From the NCBI GenBank assembly GCA_947044365.1, contig OX345636.1, positions 52,508,746 to 52,572,745 of the forward strand: a DNA stretch of 64,000 bases. Reading direction: 5' to 3'. The notes under the pieces are model-generated. The model saw only the letters and a program-made list of their open reading frames with translations, had not been told where the DNA came from and searched no databases. Both the position numbers and the translations under genes were made by a program. Source of the DNA: Petrosia ficiformis (taxonomy: Eukaryota; Porifera; Demospongiae; Haplosclerida; Petrosiidae). This document shows positions 12,715 to 26,173 of this stretch, piece by piece (the first letter of the stretch is position 1; each line of letters starts with the position of its first letter).

Positions 12715-13640
12715 GAGAAGAAAACAGGGAGGCTACAGTCCCATCCCAAATTTACAAAGTGCATGCAACTGTAGTCTAAGTACAAGGATCTTTAATGAAA
12801 CTGAAGTATTCTTTCAATATTCTTACCTTAAGCAATTATTAATTGTTACTGATTACTTATATTACATGTAATTTGAACCGGAACATAAAAAGCAGATTAT
12901 ATAAGTATAAAACAATTTATATATTATAACATTATCATAGTATGTACATGTACTGAATATATAATACGTGTATGCACTATAGTATTAACATGTATGTACA
13001 TGTAATATAGTTATCAAACGTACGTGTACAATACTACATGTACTACATTCATAGTTTTCTTAGACATATAAATGTATATTTATAATCACATGATCACTAA
13101 TACACATTAATACATGTTCATAAAACATGTGGTAATACTTGTAACTGTTGTCATGATGGGGTTACAAGTACAAATAATTGGAATGAGCCTGAGTGAGTCC
13201 AACACTAGAAAGTTGCTACTGAAATCGCTCTAAATGTACATGTTGTATGTGCTGTAATTAAGTAATACCACATGTTCTATTTACATGTAGCTGTGTAAGT
13301 AATACCACATGTTCTATTTACATGTACATGTAGCTGTGTAAGTAATACCACATGTTGTATTGTCACCATCATGTAGGCTTGCCCAACAATGTCACAGCGT
13401 TCTTCTAATATGAGACTATTTTTTACAGAAAGTCTTATCCCCATACTACCATGCCCCATGGAGAAAAACAGTCTGCCAAATTTGTCTAACATTCCTGATG
13501 ATCATCAGTGATGTCATAATCAGGTGATTGTCACCTGATTCACTCAACCTACGTGTATTACAAATATTCCAATCTATATGTTATCTGTGGTGAGGCACAT
13601 TCTCCAATAGTGGCTAGTCTCGTCTCCAGACTGCCAAGCA
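12715..13640. repeat. Dispersed repeat shared with 17263-17715
   Basis: Shared landmarks are a GAAAACAGGGAGGCT..CAGTCCCA segment and, further on, TCAGTGATGTCATAATCAG, CCAATAGTGGCTAGTCTCGTC and similar. The copies are diverged and the spacing differs. No coding function was seen. Confidence 0.6.
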
Positions 13641-15830
13641 CCACGACAAAAAACGGTCTGGTTATGTACTGTCTTTACCCTCGCTGCAAAGAGTAGGCGG
13701 AAGTGTATGGTAATCATTGTTTAATTGTTATTATCACAAAACTTCTTAGGAATTATTAAAGCATGTGTATACATGTGTGGAGCAGTTACATGTATATGTT
13801 ATGTAGAAAAAGTGTGTTCCACAAAATATATATGTACATGAAATATAACTAGCATACAACATGTGATCTAATGTTCGGAAAAGAACACTTTCCTGCAAAT
13901 TAATTTTGATCAAATTAATAATTAGCTCATAAGTCCACCATTTGTACTGGAAATTAATGAAACTCAGTATCTAAAAAGATTAATATTAGCTCTTCCTGAT
14001 AACAAATGTTATTTTATAATTATTTTTGGGGAAAATGTGTCTTTCGAAAATTACATCACAAATAGTATATTACAGAAGTCACACTTTGTGTTACTATATT
14101 CAATTATTTGAATTAATTCATAACTATTTTATATTAAGGTCAATTTGAGTTGCATGTGCTCTCCTCCTTCAGAATAGATACAGACGGAGTTAGTCAAACT
14201 GAACTGATGTGATAAACAAATGTAATGAACTACCACATCACTATTATAAAATCAGCAGCTACACTTAATAATGCTCTTATAAGGTATCTAAATGTCTGGA
14301 CCATCATATAAGCACTTTCAAAACTTTCCTGATGGCATTTACATTATGAAAGTTTCATTGTATTGATAAGATAATGAATTAGATTGAAAAGTAGGGCCCC
14401 GGAATGAAATCATGCACTGCTTGTCCACAAATCTTTGACTGATGAAACTGAATTAACAACAATAGCCTATGATGTGAAAGTACAGCTGATTCAACTAAAT
14501 TCTCTTTACTAGAATACATAACAACTTAGTTAAGAACATAAAATAACTGACCACACCCACTGAAATGACTTAGGTAAAACGTTTCATACACTTTTATCGT
14601 GCCTGAAACACATCAGCCTATTTATAATTATTATTTTGATTATCTACTCTGTTTACCTTTTAAAGGACCTTGTAGAACTTTAGAAATATATTTTAGAAAG
14701 AATAGCTAGCTATTAGTTCCAGTTCCTAAGTAAGCTACACAGCTTTTTTTCTGCTGGTCTGTAGAACTCGAGCGCATGTTCTTTTACGTGCCACACCTAT
14801 TAATTGACCGAGTGCTTGAGTACCCGGAAAGATGTAACTTCTTTAACTACGTATATAACACATAATTGCATTAGTGGCCACAAACATATATACATGTATA
14901 TATATAAGCATACATCGAACCCGTGGGAAAGCAATCATAGGGATGGCCTTACAGGCCATAAAATATTTTATACACTTTTCATGTTTATATCCTTTCCTCT
15001 GTCCTCATGACTAGTAAGGCACATACAGTACATGTAATTAGCAATTAGGTGCATAGGGAAATGATTTTATATACACTTGTACCATATAGTGGGTGTTTTT
15101 CCAGGGGAGTTTATTTTCCCTTAATTTCGCAGTAGATTGAAGAATGTATAAATAACAGTTTGCGGAAATGTATTTACGTGTTCTTCAATTGTCCACAATC
15201 GTGTGTGTGAAATACATGTACGTCGGTAATGGAACAGTTTTTCTCTTACCATGAATAAAAACAGCTATACAGTACACTCACTATAAATTATATAATACAT
15301 GTAATTTAAGATAAACTAAGTGGGTTGTGGATTGGGTGATTCCTTATGTAATACTATTACATTATCCAAAATGATTCCTTATGTAATACTATTACATGTA
15401 TGTGATTTCCACTTGACATTTCAAGGTACATTTTGATCCCATTGTTTTCAAATTACAATATCACATTACATGTAGTAATTATATTAATTTAGAAACAATT
15501 GTATCCAAATTGATATTTCACTTAGGACTAGAAATTAACACTTGTCCACTTGTCCAAATAACCACTTTTTGCTTTGCAACAAGTTACAACAACCCAACAT
15601 TAGTTAGCTTGTCTTCACACAACTACTAGTTACACCACACATGTCAAGTGTAGTTTACATACAGCATGTGGTATAACCACAACTATACATCTACAATATT
15701 AACACTGACCACAGTGCCATTATGAGAAATGCTGGAGTTCTACAATTAACAGTTGAAACACTCGATTACCTTTCCAAGACAAGGAGAAAATCCATAGATA
15801 CAAATATTACACACAACAAGTACTGTATAT

Positions 15831-16656
15831 GATAATGATAATGATGATATAATCACACAATGGTTACATGAAGACAGAACCCATTAAATTATAGTGTTAA
15901 CAGTTTATTGTTGAATGGACAGATCAGTAAGGTACACAGTACTTATAATTTATATAAAAAGGATGATGTTTTTTAACTACAAAGATTGTCAAGAGGCCAA
16001 TTGGGACTGAAAATTGTTCTCCTTAATCGTGTGTCCTCACTTGTAACGTATACATGTACATATATTAGACAATATACTAGCAGGGTACGTTCTCACTAGG
16101 CTTTTAGGTTGTGGTGCTGGTCCATAATTTCAGCTCTGGAATTAAGCCTACACCACTATCACTCATCGTTTTCCTACTAACTTGTGGCATGATACAAGAA
16201 ACTTAGCCACACCTATTAAATCTTATAATAAATTAATCATTTTTCTACATGTACTACAAATACTAAAATCCTGTTGAGAACACTGTACACTGATTTATTT
16301 ATGAATAGTCTATGTATAGTATCAGGAGAGATGTTTAATGTATAACATTCAGTCTGTTTGTGTCTTATCATGAGGTAATGTTACTATCACAATGTACATT
16401 CATTCAGGAAGAGAAACACTACATCTACCGTCTCAAATACAATTTTGAATACATGTGTGGGTTTACTGGATCCCAGAAAACCCAAAATAGTACATATATG
16501 TACTTTCCCCTTCATTTAAATCCTCAAAAGGAAGAGGACACCCTTTCAATATTCCCATTACTTTGTCTATATGCATTTACCCAAAAAAGGGGCAAAATCA
16601 TTCTAATGTTTTTGACTCATAAAAGCTTACTAGATACTACTGAACACAAATATTAA
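15831..16656. repeat. Dispersed repeat unit, copy 1
   Basis: Co-linear with 19778-20559, and partly with 31870-32370 and 38100-38210. Landmarks are CACAATGGTTACATGAAGA, GTTTATTGTTGAATGGACAG and TATACTAGCAGGGTA. The 98-residue frame here (16360-16656) and the 73-residue frame at 20338-20559 are not conserved as proteins, so neither is called. Confidence 0.75.
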
Positions 16657-16714
16657 GCTACATATGTATATTGTTTATGCTCACATAATATATGATTACT
16701 ATATTGTGTACATG

Positions 16715-16750
16715 CAACTCTCATTTTTCATTTTTCCATTGCCTCAGGTG

Positions 16751-16794
<44 letters not shown>

Positions 16795-16815
16795 TCCTGA
16801 TAATATCATGTACAT
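16715..16815 (+). mobile_element. CTTT-tailed element without tRNA head, plus orientation
   Basis: Starts CAACTCTCATTTTTCATT, continues TTGCCTCAGGTG, then (CTTT)n, and ends near TGATAATATCATGTA. This is the same tail that follows the tRNA-like sequences at 62988 and 63270. The tRNA head is missing. Frames through the tail read as repeating FFLS and are artefacts. Confidence 0.7.
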
Positions 16816-16866
16816 GTACGTACATGTACATGCACTATCCTATGTACATCTAATACATACAATGTA

Positions 16867-16941
16867 TGTTATCTGAAAGAAAGAAAGAAAGAAAGAAAGA
16901 CAGACACCTGAGACAATGGAAAAATGAAAAATGAGAGTTGC
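16867..16941 (-). mobile_element. CTTT-tailed element, inverted partner
   Basis: Reverse-complement copy: (GAAA)n, then CACCTGAGACAATGGAAAAA and a closing GAGAGTTG. It faces the copy at 16715 with about 50 bp between. The paralogous locus at 33340-33400 has the intervening sequence but neither arm. Confidence 0.7.
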
Positions 16942-19601
16942 TATGTACATGAATGTAGTATAGTAAGAAAATGATTTATAGTATTAACATGAATTATTGT
17001 ACATGTATGTACATGTACATGTATTCTAGTTACAAAATGTACAATAGCATATGTACTATATACATGTATTACAGTATACACTGTATGTATGTAAATGTAC
17101 TACATGTACATGTATGTACATGTTACTGTATTATACATGGTACATGTACATGTATTATAATCAACAAGCATTATAACAAGTATACATTTAAGTACTAATA
17201 TACATACAGTATGAACATGTACATGTACATGTATCTTATAATGTATGTATAGCACAAGTACAGGAGAAGAAAAAAGGGAGGCTCCAGTCCCACCCCAAAT
17301 TTATATCGGCAATCTATATAAATATTATAACAATATCATAGTGTGTATATGTACATGTACTACAGCATGAACATCTAATACAAGTATGTACAAGAAGTAC
17401 ATGTAAGTGCATGTACAGTGCTGATTAGACGCAAGTTAACAGCTGCGCGCATCATCAGTGATGTCATAATCAGTCACCTGATTCGCTCCATCTATGTGTA
17501 TTACAAATATTCTAATCTATGTATGTCACATCTGTGGCGAAGCACAGTCTCCAATGGTGGCTAGTCTCGTCTACAGACTGACATGCGCCACGGCGAAACA
17601 CAGTCTGGTAACTTGGGTAAACATTCCTGATGCATTGATATCATAATCAGGTGACTGTCACCTGATTGACATGTATTTGAATCTTTGTTATTACCGTGGT
17701 GAATCACAGTCTCCAGATGATGGTAGAAGGTTGGCATCCAGGACACTTCACAGCCCTCGCTATAGCTTGTTAATTAATTTTGATATGCCCTTTTGGAATA
17801 TACCAAGTCATATATATGATCAATTAATAAACTGAGCAATCAGATTGGACATTACAAGATCGAGATAATAAACGTCACTGTAGTAGGAATGTTGGCCAGA
17901 AGATGGCAAGGGGGGACAATGCGCTGATATTCATTTATATAAATTATATATATGCATGCATGTAATAATTATATAATCCATTATTAATTTCTTTTCTATT
18001 ATTACATAATTTCTGTCAAATATTTCAACAAGTTAGTCACATGACCAAACAAGTTTGATTAGATTAGAAGGTTGTAGAAGGATGGTATATACATGTGTAT
18101 CTGGAATGCTATATAGCCTTTGTTACAGTTTGTTTTATTGCAGGATTTAGATGTGACATTTTTGAATACACACATTCATGTGATCAAACTTATATATTGT
18201 AATGGGAGTAATGAAATAAGTAATGAAATAAGTAATGAAATCCCATCAGTACAAATCTTTGTTGTATCTACATACATGTATAATAGGTACATGTTAATAC
18301 TATAGGTCATATTCTTACTATAGTACATATTAGATGTACATATACCAAGAATGATTCTACACTCTACAGTAATAGTTTATTACAGTACACATGGATAAGC
18401 AAGTAATACTGTAACCACCAAACTACATGAACATGTTATTTTAATAGTCAGCTGCTTTGTAAAAACTATTAATTAAGCTATGAAATCCTAAGATTTTATC
18501 ATTCAAGTGATGTAGCCTTCCACATTTTGATTGCATTTGTAGTAACAAGTCAAGGATTCTGTGATATCATGATAGTTTTATAGTGACAATAGGATATGCT
18601 CACCTATACAGATTCATTACTTATTTCATTTGAAAGTATAGGTCACATGTGAAAGTATAATTTCACTCTATTATTTTATTCATATACACATGTACATAGT
18701 GAATTAAACAAACAGAATTGTTTAATAGCTGAAACTAAATATAGTCATTTCAAAGTATTCTATTCACACATGATTAATGAAATATAAATATATTATAAAT
18801 ACTACTATTATTGTGAGCATTAGTGACCTTAACCTAATAAGTCAAGTGTGTTTGTCTGTAAATGCATTTTATATTATTGACGATAATAATTTATATTCTC
18901 TTTACATTGTGTATTTACATGTACGGTATGCTTTTTATATTATCGATCATAATAAAAATACACCTGTAAAAATACATACGTGTGAATCTCAATGAAGAGA
19001 TATGACATCATGAGAAGAATGACCTACAACAAGACTACTTGAAGTCAGAGCTACATAATTATAATATTATATGCATACAGAGAGAGATAGCACTGAGCAT
19101 CTCAAATTCTTCTGGGCTGCATTTGTTAGTGACTGAGTAGAAAACACCTGTATAGCATTCAATTGTGAAGAAAATAGCATAAGAGACTGCCAGTACACAA
19201 CCTTATTGGATATACATGTACATGTATATATGTCACTGTGAAACAGTCTTTTAAATCTCAATAATGCAACCTACCACCATCACCATGGAATTATATAACT
19301 GCTCAGTGCTAACACCTACATGTAGTTATTTCAAATATATCGTATCACAATATTTTTGGCAGCGATATGCAATACTATATATACTGGGGAAACTGTAATT
19401 GAAATATGTTTTTAAAAATTAATAAAAGTTATGAATATCATTACAAAGCTAGAGTGCCATTTTTTAAATCAATATGCCTATCAGTTCCTAATTCCACTAA
19501 CATAATTATTAACATAATAAACACCAAATATAACACAATATACAATGGAACATCCACACCATTAGGACCACTGAAAATGTATTGATTATAGAATATGTGA
19601 A

Positions 19602-19808
19602 TTATTTCAGAGGATAGCTTGAAAAGATGGCAATCCATACATTATAAATTACAAATGAGATATTAACTGACAGTTTGTTCATGTAACTATTCACTACTAT
19701 AAATAGAAACACATTTGATTCTATAAAATATAAAACCACACCCAATACTAACAATGATACTGTATAGAATAAATTTATGATAATTATAATGATGACATAA
19801 TCACACAA
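19602..19808 (-). other. Conserved hydrophobic frame, 68 residues (also at 37922)
   Basis: An ATG-started frame beginning MCDYVIIIIIINLFYTVSLL, strongly hydrophobic and membrane-like. A paralogous repeat copy at 37922-38128 keeps the frame open with about ten conservative changes. No domain is recognised and the frame sits in a duplicated repeat, so it may be chance. Judged unlikely to be a real gene. Confidence 0.2.
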
Positions 19809-20532
19809 TGGTTACATGAAGAAAGAACCCATTAAATTGTAGTGTTAACAGTTTATTGTTGAATGGACAGTTCAGTAAGGTACACAGTACTTATAATTTA
19901 TTAAAAAAGGATGATGGTTTTTAACTACAAAGATTGGCAAGAGGCCAATTGGGACTGAAAATTGTCCTCCTTAACCGTGTGTTCTCGCTTATAACGTACA
20001 GATACATATATATTAAACAATATACTAGCAGGGTATGTTCTCACTAGGCTTTTTGGTAGCGGTCCTGGTCCATCATTTCAGCTCTGGAATTAAGCCTACA
20101 TCACTATCACTCATCGTTTTCCTACTAACTTTTGCCATGATTCAAGAAACTTAGCCACACCTATTAAATCTTTTGATAAATTAATCCATGTACCACAAAT
20201 AGTAAAATCATGTTCAGAACACTGTATACTAGTAATGCTTACAATAGAATGGTAGACTTGATTTCTTTATGAATAGTCTATGGATTGTATCAGGAAAGAT
20301 GTTTAATGTATAACAATCAGTCTGTTTATGTCTTATCATGAGGGTAATGTCACTATCAGATATACATTCATTCAGGAAGAGAAATACTACAGCTACACTT
20401 TCAAATACCCTCTTGAATACATGTACAATTGTACATGTGTGGGTTTACTGGATCCCAGAAAACTCATGCAAGTCTGAAAATAGTACATACTTTCCCATTC
20501 AATTACATTTATCCAAAAAAGAGGCAAAATCA

Positions 20533-21160
20533 TTATCTTATACTATTTGCAACCAATAGTAGTCCGTTGATGGCTAAGTAAAATGGAGACATTGGTTTGC
20601 ACATACATGTACATGTACTTTCTGGTCGGTCTTGGATAAACTGCTCAAAAATGATTACAGGACACCTCTTGGGACATTCAGGAGTAGCCCACATTTTGGG
20701 CTTGAAAGAGTGATGATCATATTCATGCTCTCAAGATCTTGTTTTTGTGTCTTGTTCACTGGTGTATTCTATGTATTTCCCTCCATCAGATGTGGACTAA
20801 ATTGTGAAGTCTCCAAAACAATATTTTTTTGGTTCATCCCTTCCTCGCATACCAATGTGGTAATATACCCGAAACCATACAGTATGCATTAAAGGTTCTG
20901 GATTCGAACCACCCCGTGCACCAGTTTGCTACAATATCCTCATTAGATAAAGACATTACTGCCTGGGGACGATCTCCTTTGCCTTGTTTCTTCAGCATCT
21001 TTCGTGATGCTTTTAAACTCTCTCTAGAACTTGTAAGTTCGAGGTCCTTGAGTATATATACTAAAAGGTAAATTCTTTTCGTTAGCAAGGCAGCGATGAA
21101 AACTGCTGTATATGTTTGATTACTCTTCTTTCTCCAATAGACTGGCACCAATGGTACCAT
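20533..21160 (-). pseudogene. Crypton-type tyrosine recombinase remnant
   Basis: The minus strand encodes SRESLKASRKMLKKQGKGDR followed by PQAVMSLSNEDI, near 20930-21035. After frame changes it gives FKPKMWATPECPKRCPVIIF (about 20640-20705) and then MCKPMSPFYLAIN (about 20565-20605). From family knowledge, this order and wording fit the C-terminal recombinase region of Crypton and KIAA1958/DUF3504-type proteins. It is clearly dead: at least two frame changes, loss of the central segment that carries catalytic residues, and a stop. A run of TACATG words interrupts the reading between RPE and MCKP. It sits in an ankyrin-gene intron on the same strand. Identification is from remembered family patterns and should be checked by translated search. 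Confidence 0.6.
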
Positions 21161-21536
21161 ATTGAAAGATCAGATGATGTTTTTCGCTTTGTGTTTAAAT
21201 TATTTTGTCCTTCAATAAATTAAGAAAAAATATTTGTGGCATGTATATTTCTGACTGCTTTACATAATAGCAAGGTGTCCTTATTTTAGAGAGTTAGTCA
21301 CTGCAAGGATAGGTGTAGCTAGCACAGGGCCAGCCTGGGCTGTGGCTCAGGCAATATTATTCACATAATTAGGAGGTGTAGTGTAAGGTACATTGTACTA
21401 TAATTATTGTGTGATAAATATCGTTTTTTCACTTAGAGAACATCAGAGAGTTTGAATGCTCTCAAGGATATAGTTATGAAGATGTGTATTAAAGATGATG
21501 GAACCAGCAGATTCAACTAGGGTCATGCAGTTGAAG

Positions 21537-21835
21537 TAGGGATGGGGAATATTTTGATAATCGTGATTAAAATTTCCTGTGATAATCATATTGGCCATAT
21601 CGTGGTCACAAAAATAATGATTATTGTGCCATAACTTCAGGTTTTCAGTACTATCACATTTAAATCAGTTTTTCAACACTGTTTACTAAACTAATAAAAG
21701 GTATCAATTTGATTGTTCAATGAAATCTACATACATACATGTACATTGTATGTAAGGTAACCAATAATGGCAATAATCGTGATACTTGCACATATAATAA
21801 TAATTGATTCATATTTTCATAATCGCCCATCCCTA
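21537..21835. mobile_element. hAT-like MITE, TAGGGATGGG ends, 8-bp TSD
   Basis: Left end TAGGGATGGGGAATATTTTG, right end ATAATCGCCCATCCCTA. Exact 8-bp direct repeats AGTTGAAG flank it (21529-21536 and 21836-21843). The paralogous site near 39590 lacks the element. The interior is non-coding. Confidence 0.9.
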
Positions 21836-22677
21836 AGTTGAAGTAGTTTCAACTGAACTCGTCTGCCTGGCCACGAACGGTAGACCATGCCCATCAAAAA
21901 TTTATTAGCACTAAACTGTTTCGGCATGCTTTGCACGCCGATCTACATGTACATGTACATGTATGCTTTGCCTGGCCCATCCAATTTTAAAGGTCTGGCT
22001 ATGTCTATGAAATCAATAGTAACTTAAAATATTTTCAAATTTACCATGTGCATCTGCTTTTAAGAGGTTGTACAGTACATGTAACTTATGGAGACATTGT
22101 AGTGACATGTACAATATACTAAAATGGATAGAGGATAATTAATGTATTACATCAGTCATTTTGTCTCCTATCATGATGGTACTGATAGTCTCACACCATC
22201 TACATGTACATATATATATATATATACATCCAGAGTGTACATGTACATGGTTCATTCAAGAAGATATCCCAAATGCATGAAAACCCAAGTATCAATGTGG
22301 TGCTGCTCTTATGAATGCTGAACAAATGGGGATATCCATTAAAATCCGTCTAAGTCTATTTTCAGCTCAAATAGTCGTCATGACTTTCTTTAATTTATAA
22401 GGATTTGCTGCTGAAGACAAACATGACACTTGGAATGCTACATCATGATCATGAATGCAGTATGGTACCAAATGTCACATACATGTACACTGTTGTATAT
22501 TCCATAACAGTTGTCTAAGGATTAAGTAAGGGCCTTACTATTTTAATGAATGCACTCACAGTGCAGAACAATAATTACTGATAAGAAAATAATTGTAGAC
22601 AATACATGATAATAATAATAAAATTATTATATTGTGATTATATTATATATATAATCAAATTTTTTTTTTAAATCTGA

Positions 22678-22893
22678 GGTTTGATAAGTTTGAAGCTTGG
22701 GCCAAATTGGCTCAACAATGGTTAGAGTGTTATGCCATTGGAAACATCTTGAGCCAGTTAACAAACCTGTTAGTGACAATGTAATCATAATTAATTGCAC
22801 CATGTGGCTCAAAGAGAGAACTGTACAGTGCTAAATAATTAACAAGCTCTTTGGGTCAATGGTGCGCCATATGAGCTTTTCATAAACACTGAT
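22678..22893. mobile_element. MITE with TTTTTGATAAG ends, copy 3
   Basis: Starts GGTTTGATAAGTTTGAAGC, ends AGCTTTTCATAAACACTGAT. The ends are eroded compared with the 24752 copy. Confidence 0.7.
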
Positions 22894-24304
22894 ATATATC
22901 AAAACCGAAAAAGCACAGGAACAAGATGGGGATGGTACCTTGTTTTGGCAACAATATTAAATTCCACTTCCATATAACAACCATACATACATACATGTAC
23001 GTACATGTAAGTATCACTTCTTTGTGTTTTGCATTTACTCTATCTATTACTTATGTATGGTTGTTATGAGTAAGTGGTATTTAATTTTGTTGCCAAAGCA
23101 AGGCATGTAACATGTAGTTAGGTGAACTCAGACATGGGATAGTAATAGACAGTCAAGTAATAGTACATGCATGAACATCTTAGAAATGTTTCAAGAAAGT
23201 TTTAGGCTTCTCTGAGTCTGCAGATTTTGCATTCGTTTAATTAATTAATGGTGGGTGTGGCCAATGTTTAATTCAAATATCACAAATTTTTAATTTTAAG
23301 TACAGACTATATACTGTAGTTGTACATGTACATGTACATGTAGAAGTACCACAGTATATACATGTACATCTACTATGTATCATAGTATGAAGATGACGTA
23401 TACTATGAACATGTATTATTGAACATGTACATGTATGTACATGTACATGTACAGTATACATGTACACACGTACGATTGCGCACGATATAATATTAAAATT
23501 ACATATTAAATTCCATTACCAAACAGATAATAATAGTTATCAACTTCCAGTTCGGTTCCGTTCCGTTCCATTCCACATTCAGTTTCATTCTATTCCGAGT
23601 TTTATACCCTCCCAATTTACAGTACATTGAACATTGTATTTGTTACATGTGAGGTGGAGCTTATAAGAGTGTGGTTTGAGGTTGAGTAATATGGTAATAT
23701 ACATGTACATGTACATGTATGTCCCAGACCCTTCCTCCTACCAGTGAAGAGGCAATGCCATCAGACTACATGTAATTACTAGACACGTACATGTGTACAC
23801 ATTCTTGTATACAGTAGCCCTCAATAAATAGTTCACACAGTGTTATTGTAGTACGTATGCACTAAGTATGTTCCACCATATTAATTATGGCAATATTTTA
23901 ATTATAATATGTACATAATTATATGTAAAACGCATAGCACATTAGCCTCATGACTGTTGGCACTGACCACTGCTCTTTCAAACACTCGCTTTGTTGCTTT
24001 CCTCTGACTAACGAAGCATGTATACATGTACATATACATGTATTTGGTATCTACGACTTTGTTAGAAGCTCCCCTGTCTAATTAAGGAAGTTAGAAGTCT
24101 GTGTTGTGTAAAATGTGAAGTTACACAGGTATAAGCAAAGGTGTGGGTGTTGCCCTTTAACATCTATACATGTGTAGCTTTCTTAACAACACTTCTTTCC
24201 ACCAAAGTACATGTAAGTTACAGACTCTAGTTATATAAAATGGGAGAGTTATACATGTATATGTAGAGGTAAAGAGTTAGTTAGTAGTAGAAGGTGGAGC
24301 TCAA

Positions 24305-24562
24305 ATGTCACTACTGTTCATTATTTTATTAAGTGTAGTATGCATAATAATATGCTCTTTCAGTGTTTTATGGAGTGTAGAGTACTACTTGTGTACTACA
24401 ACAATGCTATGTGAACATTTTATTGAGGACTACTGTACATGTTACCCACATATACACCATAACGAGACATTTATAACTGGTTTTTATGTGTATATAAACA
24501 TGTCTGGATTAAAATACTACCTACATGTACACATAATGTTTATATGGTGGAATGAAATATAA
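24305..24562 (+). other. Repeat-embedded hydrophobic small frame, 85 residues
   Basis: ATG-started frame beginning MSLLFIILLSVVCIIICSFS, which resembles a signal peptide or membrane segment, then a Cys/His/Tyr-rich tail. The same start recurs at 12270 (67 residues). At about 9208 a stop appears early; at 5397 a single-base loss shifts the frame; at about 28211 the ATG is ATC. With most copies broken, coding is doubtful. No family is recognised. A CTCTTTCAG just inside the frame could alternatively be a splice acceptor. Confidence 0.2.
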
Positions 24563-24751
24563 ACTTCTATTAAAAGTTTTAAGTCATGCATGGAAACTAA
24601 GAAGGTCATTTTTCTTCATGAATCTCATGATGTGTTTATCCAATATATTTGGAAAGGATTATGTCACCAAAATGGTAAAAGACAGAGAGTACTTACATTG
24701 AGACTAATTCCTTTATAGGCTGTAAATTAATACATACACATGTACTTCACA

Positions 24752-24967
24752 GTTTTTGATAAGTTTTGAAGCATGGGCCAAATTGGCTCAACAATGGTTA
24801 GTGTGTGTGCCATTGAGAATACATCTTGAGCCAAGTAACAAAGAGTTAATGCTGTTACTGACAATATAATCGTAATTAACTGCACCACTGGCCCAAATAG
24901 AGAACTGTGCAGCGCCAAATAAGAAGCTCTTTGGGCCAATGGTGCGCCATATAAGCTTATCAAAAAT
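24752..24967. mobile_element. MITE with TTTTTGATAAG ends, copy 4
   Basis: Best-preserved ends of the family: GTTTTTGATAAG and CTTATCAAAAAT. Length is 216 bp. It lies in block b3 copy B. Confidence 0.82.
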
Positions 24968-25180
24968 ACTGATGTACTTGTATACATACTAAATGTATAT
25001 AGTATATAATAGTCTTGCATGGCTGATATATTGATAAAATGAGGAAGCATCTGGGGAAACTGTGATACAATTTGTTTCAAACAAGAATGTAATAGTCCAG
25101 AATAATGTCAATTAATTGATGAATTCCCATGACACTACATGAGCGAGATTTTGAAAACATTTTATAGGTTTATTATATCT

Positions 25181-25708
25181 CTACCAAGAGATAATTATTA
25201 TACATAATATAATTATAATTTATACAAACAATGTCCTAGCTTTTAATGATATTTAAATAGTATCAGGTTTATAATTAGCTCAATTCAAGTGTACATTCAT
25301 ATCAGTAATGTAGTCAATGGATAATATGTGAATGTTTTGTTATATCATTGATTATATACTAAATATTATAATAAAGTAGATCATCAGAAACTTAATATAA
25401 ACAGAATGATGATCCAGTGAATGAAGATTGAAATACAAGAGAACAGACTAGATGAGAAAGTCTAAGCAACACTAGAACTTATTAGTTAAGATAATTATTA
25501 TCACTAATGAATGTGGCTACTATGTGTAGTTATAAAATACAAGTACAACAAATAATTTCCAGTATTGCTTAGCCCTTCTTTTGTTTTTATATGTTACACA
25601 CTCTTTATTCAGTTGATCATCATGATCTTTGTATCATACAGTACATGATAAATTGAACTCTCTAAAGATGTTCATTTATTAGAATATTCAATAATTGCTC
25701 AATACTAC
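25181..25708. repeat. Duplicated block b1, copy B
   Basis: Pair of 2538-3060, here placed directly after block b3. Confidence 0.9.
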
Positions 25709-25762
25709 AGGTTAGCTCAATGTACATTAACAATAATTTATAATTACATGTATACATGTGTG

Positions 25763-26173
25763 TAGTGTTGGGCGATTAACCGGTTTGACGATTTAATAAA
25801 CAATAATCAAACCGTTACATTTTTGTTTGAGGTGATTATTGATTTGCACGATTATCGCGCATGCACGATTATTGTGTTAGACCACAAAAGTGTCTTAAGT
25901 AAAAAGATGGCTTTACATCAAGCTCAGGGAATGAATGTTGTAAAGAAAAAAAAACACAAAAAGTTGTGTTTGGACTTACTTGGGACTACAGGCAACAGAA
26001 GATTGTATTATGATTTAGTCAGAACAAGAGGCCCGTTTGTTACAAGTGTAAAAAATCAGTCCAAGCCAAAGGTGGGAATACTACAAATCTCTTTGATTAT
26101 AACCGTGATAATCGTGAATATATACTGTATGATTGATTATCATATCATCAATTCTCATAATCGCCCAACACTA
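25763..26173. mobile_element. hAT-like MITE, TAGTGTTGGGCGATTA ends
   Basis: Left end TAGTGTTGGGCGATTAACC, right end TAATCGCCCAACACTA. Flanks CATGTGTG and CATGTATG match at 7 of 8 bases, as for an aged hAT target duplication. The paralogous copy (to about 7213) has lost its left end. A 125-residue plus frame crosses the element but has no recognised domain. Confidence 0.72.

Larger units (their letters stand above)
21410..23150. repeat. Duplicated stretch, copy 1 (pair at 39486-40890)
   Basis: Co-linear with 39486-40890 from CATCAGAGAGTTTGAATGCTC to the TAATAGACAGTCAAGTAATA region. This copy carries an extra 299-bp MITE (21537-21835). Both copies contain a TTTTTGATAAG-type MITE. Much of the difference lies in TACATG indels. 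Confidence 0.85.
23479..25180. repeat. Duplicated block b3, copy B
   Basis: Pair of 4499-6269. At 25180/25181 it joins directly to b1 copy B, an order not found in the A region, where b1 lies to the left of b3. Confidence 0.88.

Noticed and set aside
16664..16876. FFLSFFLSFF frame
   Set aside because: A translation of the (CTTT)n tail of a repeat element.
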